Origin: Plasmodium relictum
Taxonomy: Eukaryota > Apicomplexa > Aconoidasida > Haemosporida > Plasmodiidae
Assembly: GCF_900005765.1 (NCBI RefSeq)
Contig: NC_041691.1
Span: forward strand, 682,001 to 746,000
Direction: 5' to 3'
DNA: 64,000 bases
The position numbers and the translations under genes are program-made. Within the stretch, counting starts at the first letter, position 1; each line of letters starts with the position of its first letter. The notes beneath the pieces are model-generated. The model made no database searches, was not told the origin of the DNA, and was given only the letters and a program-made list of their open reading frames with translations. This document shows positions 62,301 through 64,000 of this stretch, one piece after another.

Positions 62301-64000
62301 TATGCGGATACCAAAACAAAAATAATTCTGCATATAATAGCAATACCAATAGTAAAAAAAAAAGTAAAAATGATTTAAAACATATGAAAGATGATGATTT
62401 AAACAATAATCAAAATTTGAGAAGCATAAAAATTAATTGGAGTAAGTACGACAATATTTTTAAAAAAATAAAATTAGAAAAAAATTATGACTGGTTCATA
62501 GATAAAAATGAAGATGATGAATGTGATGATGATATTGATGATAAATCAAATGAAGATGAGAAAAGCTTTCCTCTTTTTAATGATGCATTAAATATAAACT
62601 TTAAAATTTTCTTTCGCGATTACAATGATATTTTAAATAAATTAAATTTAATTAAATTAAACGATAAGCACAATTTTAAAAATAATAGTTATTCTCAGTT
62701 ATATGAAGATATTTTTTTAACTATAGAAAAATTTTTAGATATATCACAATTAAAGTTTGATAATAATTTTACGCACACGAATTTTTATAACAACTGGTTG
62801 AATTATAATTGTAGCAATAGTAAAAATAATAAAGAAAAATCTAACTTTTTTAAAAGTGTATCAATGAGTGCAAATAATAGTATTTTCTTTGATACACTAC
62901 TGAAAAAAAAGAAGGAATTTAATGAAAATTGTAAAAAAAATAATGGTTATGATATTTCAACTCAAAATAATTGTACTCTTAATTCCAATGAAGAAAAGTA
63001 TAATAATTTCATATCTAATAATTCAACATTAGTTTCAAAAAATAATAATATAAGCTATAATAACATTCAAAATAATGATACATTAAATGATAGTTCAAAC
63101 GAAAATACTCATTTTATTGGAAATGTATTAAGTCTTCCTAAAACAAAAAGCTACAATGAACATAAAAATGCAACAAGTCAGAATTCGCTTATCGAAAAAA
63201 TTTTATCAAAAAAATACAGGACATATTCTATAAATGAATTTTTAAATGTAGAATTGAACAATGATTTACAGGAATTAGTGAACATGTATAAAAAAAATTT
63301 ATGTCATAATATGCAAACAGTATTAAAAAAAAAAAAGAAATATGAAAGGAATTATTATCATTGGTATAGAAACAATTTACGAATGCAAGTAAATAGAGAT
63401 TATGTTAAAATAAGAAAGCATAAATTATTCAAAAAAAAAAGTAAGAAAAAGAAAAAGTTGATAAACAAAAATAAGAAATCTATTAATGGTGAAATTATAC
63501 CAAATAAAGAATTAAAGAATAATACATTATTAGAGACAGAAAATAGTCATACATTGAATAATATTAATGATCATGAAATGAGAAAAGTATCAAATGAAAA
63601 TTTAGATAAACCTCTTTTCTCATGTCATTTAGGAGTTTCAAAGAATGAAAAACTTGATGGCCAAGTTAATCAAAATTGTATGTTAAAAGTAAAAGAAGAA
63701 ATTGTAAATGATAATACAAAGGATAATATTAATAATAATAAAGTTTATGAAAATAATTTAAATGATAAACTTATTGATAAAAAAGAGGAACTGCATCAGG
63801 TCAATATATATCAAGAAAATGCTAATTCTGTTAAAATAAAAATGACAGAAGACAAACTATATGTAAAAGATAAAAAAGAAGTAGATAAAATAGATAATAT
63901 AAATAAGTGCGAGAAAAAAAATAATAATTTAAATGATTTAAAAAATTCTGAATATAAACAAAAAGGATGTTTAGTAAATAATTCAAATCATAGCGATAAT
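56333..64000 (+). CDS. Giant multi-pass membrane protein with N/Q/M repeat tail, 3' end beyond window
   Basis: Open from ATG 56333 to the window edge, at least 2556 codons with no intron seen. Unrecognised family; probably a conserved Plasmodium membrane protein. Layout: about 540 residues of K/N/Y-rich sequence without a clear domain; a membrane region (about 545-1090) with some eight or nine hydrophobic helices, for example IFYLYIYATMLSICIYL, SLIIYIITALKLY, LIAFVTFFLFLNAVLF and a final pair near 1045-1085; a Lys-rich loop; an Asp/Glu-rich block (about 1325-1345); then a long Asn-rich tail. The tail carries two arrays of four-residue repeats of the type NNQM/SNQM (about 60680-60897 and 61445-61620), followed by further N/K-rich sequence. 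The polytopic core suggests transport or a membrane scaffold, but there is no motif to support either. The repeats suggest a disordered, prion-like region. Confidence 0.85.
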   Translation, partial: MDYIQHMSVKKVIHENKLNFTFSDFLINQDKYKIYNEINNKADYFSLKYAYTRKKIVYLIIIYIINKKNSEIKKCNNLKSRHITLLLLLLYGINKNNKLKININRENVLKKNENDFQYLKTNVNSLLKNDNNFLKNGKDENFFFSRKIKYIKIKKKLHKKQKKKYINLIKKSYSCKGNVADKCKNLMFYIISIIKKKYNKYLVIFWNIQNINKYIKSNNACNYNLKHFFLKKKFQELLQIIFYYSKIYSYKEIYFYLKFFIFNKDIAGKKCLLYINDFQFKRKNIIILDKINILLLRNDFKDFILSNCKYMNIKKSMSYSNLIYYIIEEEFFFKLRFNKPLHICSEYFKNCYYFILKCLLQNSINIYTYYKRMKIKKFFRKLQKINKNNSITVFECVYNLYCLYYIFINSLLLKYMFCNLSGITIIFIHFYKENFFIILSNSKIDDNYQINVIDTTTNNINYINNFNKNKFYELNKKIYLNNKIYIHIILYNKTCVNRLSSMNNMFTLKKRNDNCYSNYLFYMSVYAKLQKYVNKIIYIIPNDFRKKIFYLYIYATMLSICIYLTNNLLIIQNYNKYNNQVSLIIYIITALKLYINSLFLILLYIYVTREYLKFIILLRNILIYSNINNIIYNIYGENFLSCMIYFVANCIIIMMISYINVRNLIAFVTFFLFLNAVLFSYFVNDFINNNLLFKKKKKYYILSNLKHFYFTFINITYISAITKISVLCVSILSKICDWFYIMYRTNNSVNCAKLVIYCMLKKIFLVIYLISVFLYDYLLMYINKKKDILHISFHKQKKNPFTFIYEIVNEYVSNFCNFNVLHFIINTINLIIRHICNDNYSIVRNYIIDYIVVYLLTRFYLFMLHFLFYGRGYIKICNNTKQLKKNGKLYGYFLIKVGHVGIIKKNMSNINEYINQANSFINYEKLCRINYDDDKIRMLINALIKKEITYFMYIYYNIIKQRNHKVNLMYIKIHNNKSIRKIHSTNLEVNNKFNTITTVLKLKQRNNRINNIFTFKNNDINYVTALLKISYYTMCIELMNLSLYFILTSMYKICIFFPFIVYNILISFMYLSALNMVKIFVILASIINNKKYNIKKEKLEILNKMGRKIKEIDFYKNKSDKKSYKSSKNGLIKMKINKNKKDKNRNMYLFPFSTLKNTIFLDGFCSKMSVYKNKRKEKTSRTNYFISSFIDVLNYINYKYIIFLFYSEYEYFKNSLYYIAKENIKKGSNKENNFYELFDFKLKKIEKKKMNEKSNENGHSNYRDNDDDNNNSETTDNNRVNRNESIQQNSNNDNDNIYNDNNTINNNDKFNNNQEGEGRDDDKDERKDDDDDDEDDEDEDTGENNDNFMENEDNKRKRKKKKNKLNDKSRNINKLNNAKKNKKNSDILNAKNNGNNILRNNFYNIKNSNYLNKIGNMNNPVLLNSNIKENFLNDNLGKSNIQISNYPNKMNHQISNQMNNHINNQMSNQMNNQMNNQINNQVNNQINNQMKSQINNQINNQMSNQMNNHINNQMSNQMNNQLGNNNFNMYLNNRVNIPYIPSCVNQNNQISLNINNPMNNNIINPMNKTLNQQINKINNPFRNNIMKNSFNQMNRMMNNPVNTPIPNNANSNMNNFNIHLNHQKTNNANSHMNNKLNYHVSNQMNGNISGSMNSQLNSSINNIANPLNNNLNIHMDNKKKGNLNIQLNNPLNNQLNSSITNKMGNQLNNQISNQMGSQMSSQMSNQMSSQMSSQMSNQMNCQMNNQMNSQINSQMNSQINNQMNVSNKLSTVVNNKNNNINMHLNNHTINQMNNYMNTNINRNPIPSNIMNKGILQNSMNKNKLKDNVINNNMFRNNNMLHDNLINNKISQNNMIPNNLIKNNIRSNNMLNMNIINPNFININNMKHPTDNYPVNKIVVNNNIINREINPINNNFGLINYVNKNNFMNKNIKNVKIENYAYDQFLMNNEQMPRIDHSSINNSNSKKLLNSNMNNEKVLKKNYFVIENNNICGYQNKNNSAYNSNTNSKKKSKNDLKHMKDDDLNNNQNLRSIKINWSKYDNIFKKIKLEKNYDWFIDKNEDDECDDDIDDKSNEDEKSFPLFNDALNINFKIFFRDYNDILNKLNLIKLNDKHNFKNNSYSQLYEDIFLTIEKFLDISQLKFDNNFTHTNFYNNWLNYNCSNSKNNKEKSNFFKSVSMSANNSIFFDTLLKKKKEFNENCKKNNGYDISTQNNCTLNSNEEKYNNFISNNSTLVSKNNNISYNNIQNNDTLNDSSNENTHFIGNVLSLPKTKSYNEHKNATSQNSLIEKILSKKYRTYSINEFLNVELNNDLQELVNMYKKNLCHNMQTVLKKKKKYERNYYHWYRNNLRMQVNRDYVKIRKHKLFKKKSKKKKKLINKNKKSINGEIIPNKELKNNTLLETENSHTLNNINDHEMRKVSNENLDKPLFSCHLGVSKNEKLDGQVNQNCMLKVKEEIVNDNTKDNINNNKVYENNLNDKLIDKKEELHQVNIYQENANSVKIKMTEDKLYVKDKKEVDKIDNINKCEKKNNNLNDLKNSEYKQKGCLVNNSNHSDN
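60680..60897 (+). repeat. Coding tandem array 1, four-residue NNQM/NNQI type
   Basis: Degenerate 12-bp units encoding N/S-N/H-Q-M/I repeat about 18 times in the tail of the giant membrane protein. The 12-bp period at DNA level indicates expansion by slippage or unequal exchange. Confidence 0.8.
61445..61621 (+). repeat. Coding tandem array 2, four-residue SNQM/SSQM type
   Basis: A second run of 12-bp units in the same protein, about 550 bases after the first, with Ser more frequent (SSQM, SNQM). Units are more uniform than in array 1, suggesting more recent expansion. Confidence 0.8.

Overview
This window is nuclear DNA of a malaria parasite (Plasmodium or a very close haemosporidian). The signs are extreme A+T content, long poly-A/poly-T and (AT)n intergenic tracts, very large K/N-rich open reading frames, short GT-AG introns with T-rich acceptors, and a gene set (calmodulin, HOP, DNA topoisomerase II, midasin) that I remember as sitting together on P. 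falciparum chromosome 14. I cannot name the species from sequence alone.

Layout from left to right: the 3' part of midasin (+, cut by the window edge); a four-exon gene for a small secreted, possibly GPI-anchored protein (+); the Hsp70/Hsp90 co-chaperone HOP (-); two-exon calmodulin (+); a QTRT2-like tRNA-guanine transglycosylase relative (-); a six-exon CAF16-like ABC ATPase (+); a 2215-residue orphan protein kinase (-); a 2135-residue protein of unknown function with a PCNA-binding (PIP-box) motif (+); a doubtful small membrane ORF (+); a 1981-residue Ski2/Mtr4-like helicase relative with decayed catalytic motifs and a leader that looks apicoplast-directed (+); a three-exon signal peptidase complex subunit SPC1 (-); four-exon DNA topoisomerase II (+); and a giant multi-pass membrane protein with an N/Q/M-rich repeat tail that runs off the right edge (+). 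If my memory of the P. falciparum identifiers is right (topoisomerase II ...1433500, calmodulin ...1434200, HOP ...1434300, midasin ...1434500), the gene count here matches that numbering exactly, in reverse orientation. That supports full synteny and argues against extra genes.

These are independent eukaryotic genes, not operons. HOP/calmodulin, QTRT2-like/ABC, kinase/PIP-box protein and SPC1/topoisomerase II are divergent pairs that share upstream regions. Several gene ends are convergent. The gaps are almost pure A+T and hold simple repeats, a few perfect hairpins, and one G+C-richer patch containing TGCATGCA upstream of the secreted-protein gene.

The most notable observations are: (1) the apparently dead, organelle-targeted Ski2-like helicase; (2) the QTRT2 relative that has lost all three zinc cysteines; (3) the unknown protein with a textbook PIP box; (4) the secreted protein gene with an ApiAP2-type upstream motif; and (5) the repeat-bearing membrane protein at the right edge. 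I see no tRNA or rRNA gene, transposon or CRISPR array. All splice models were read by eye from phase and GT-AG signals.
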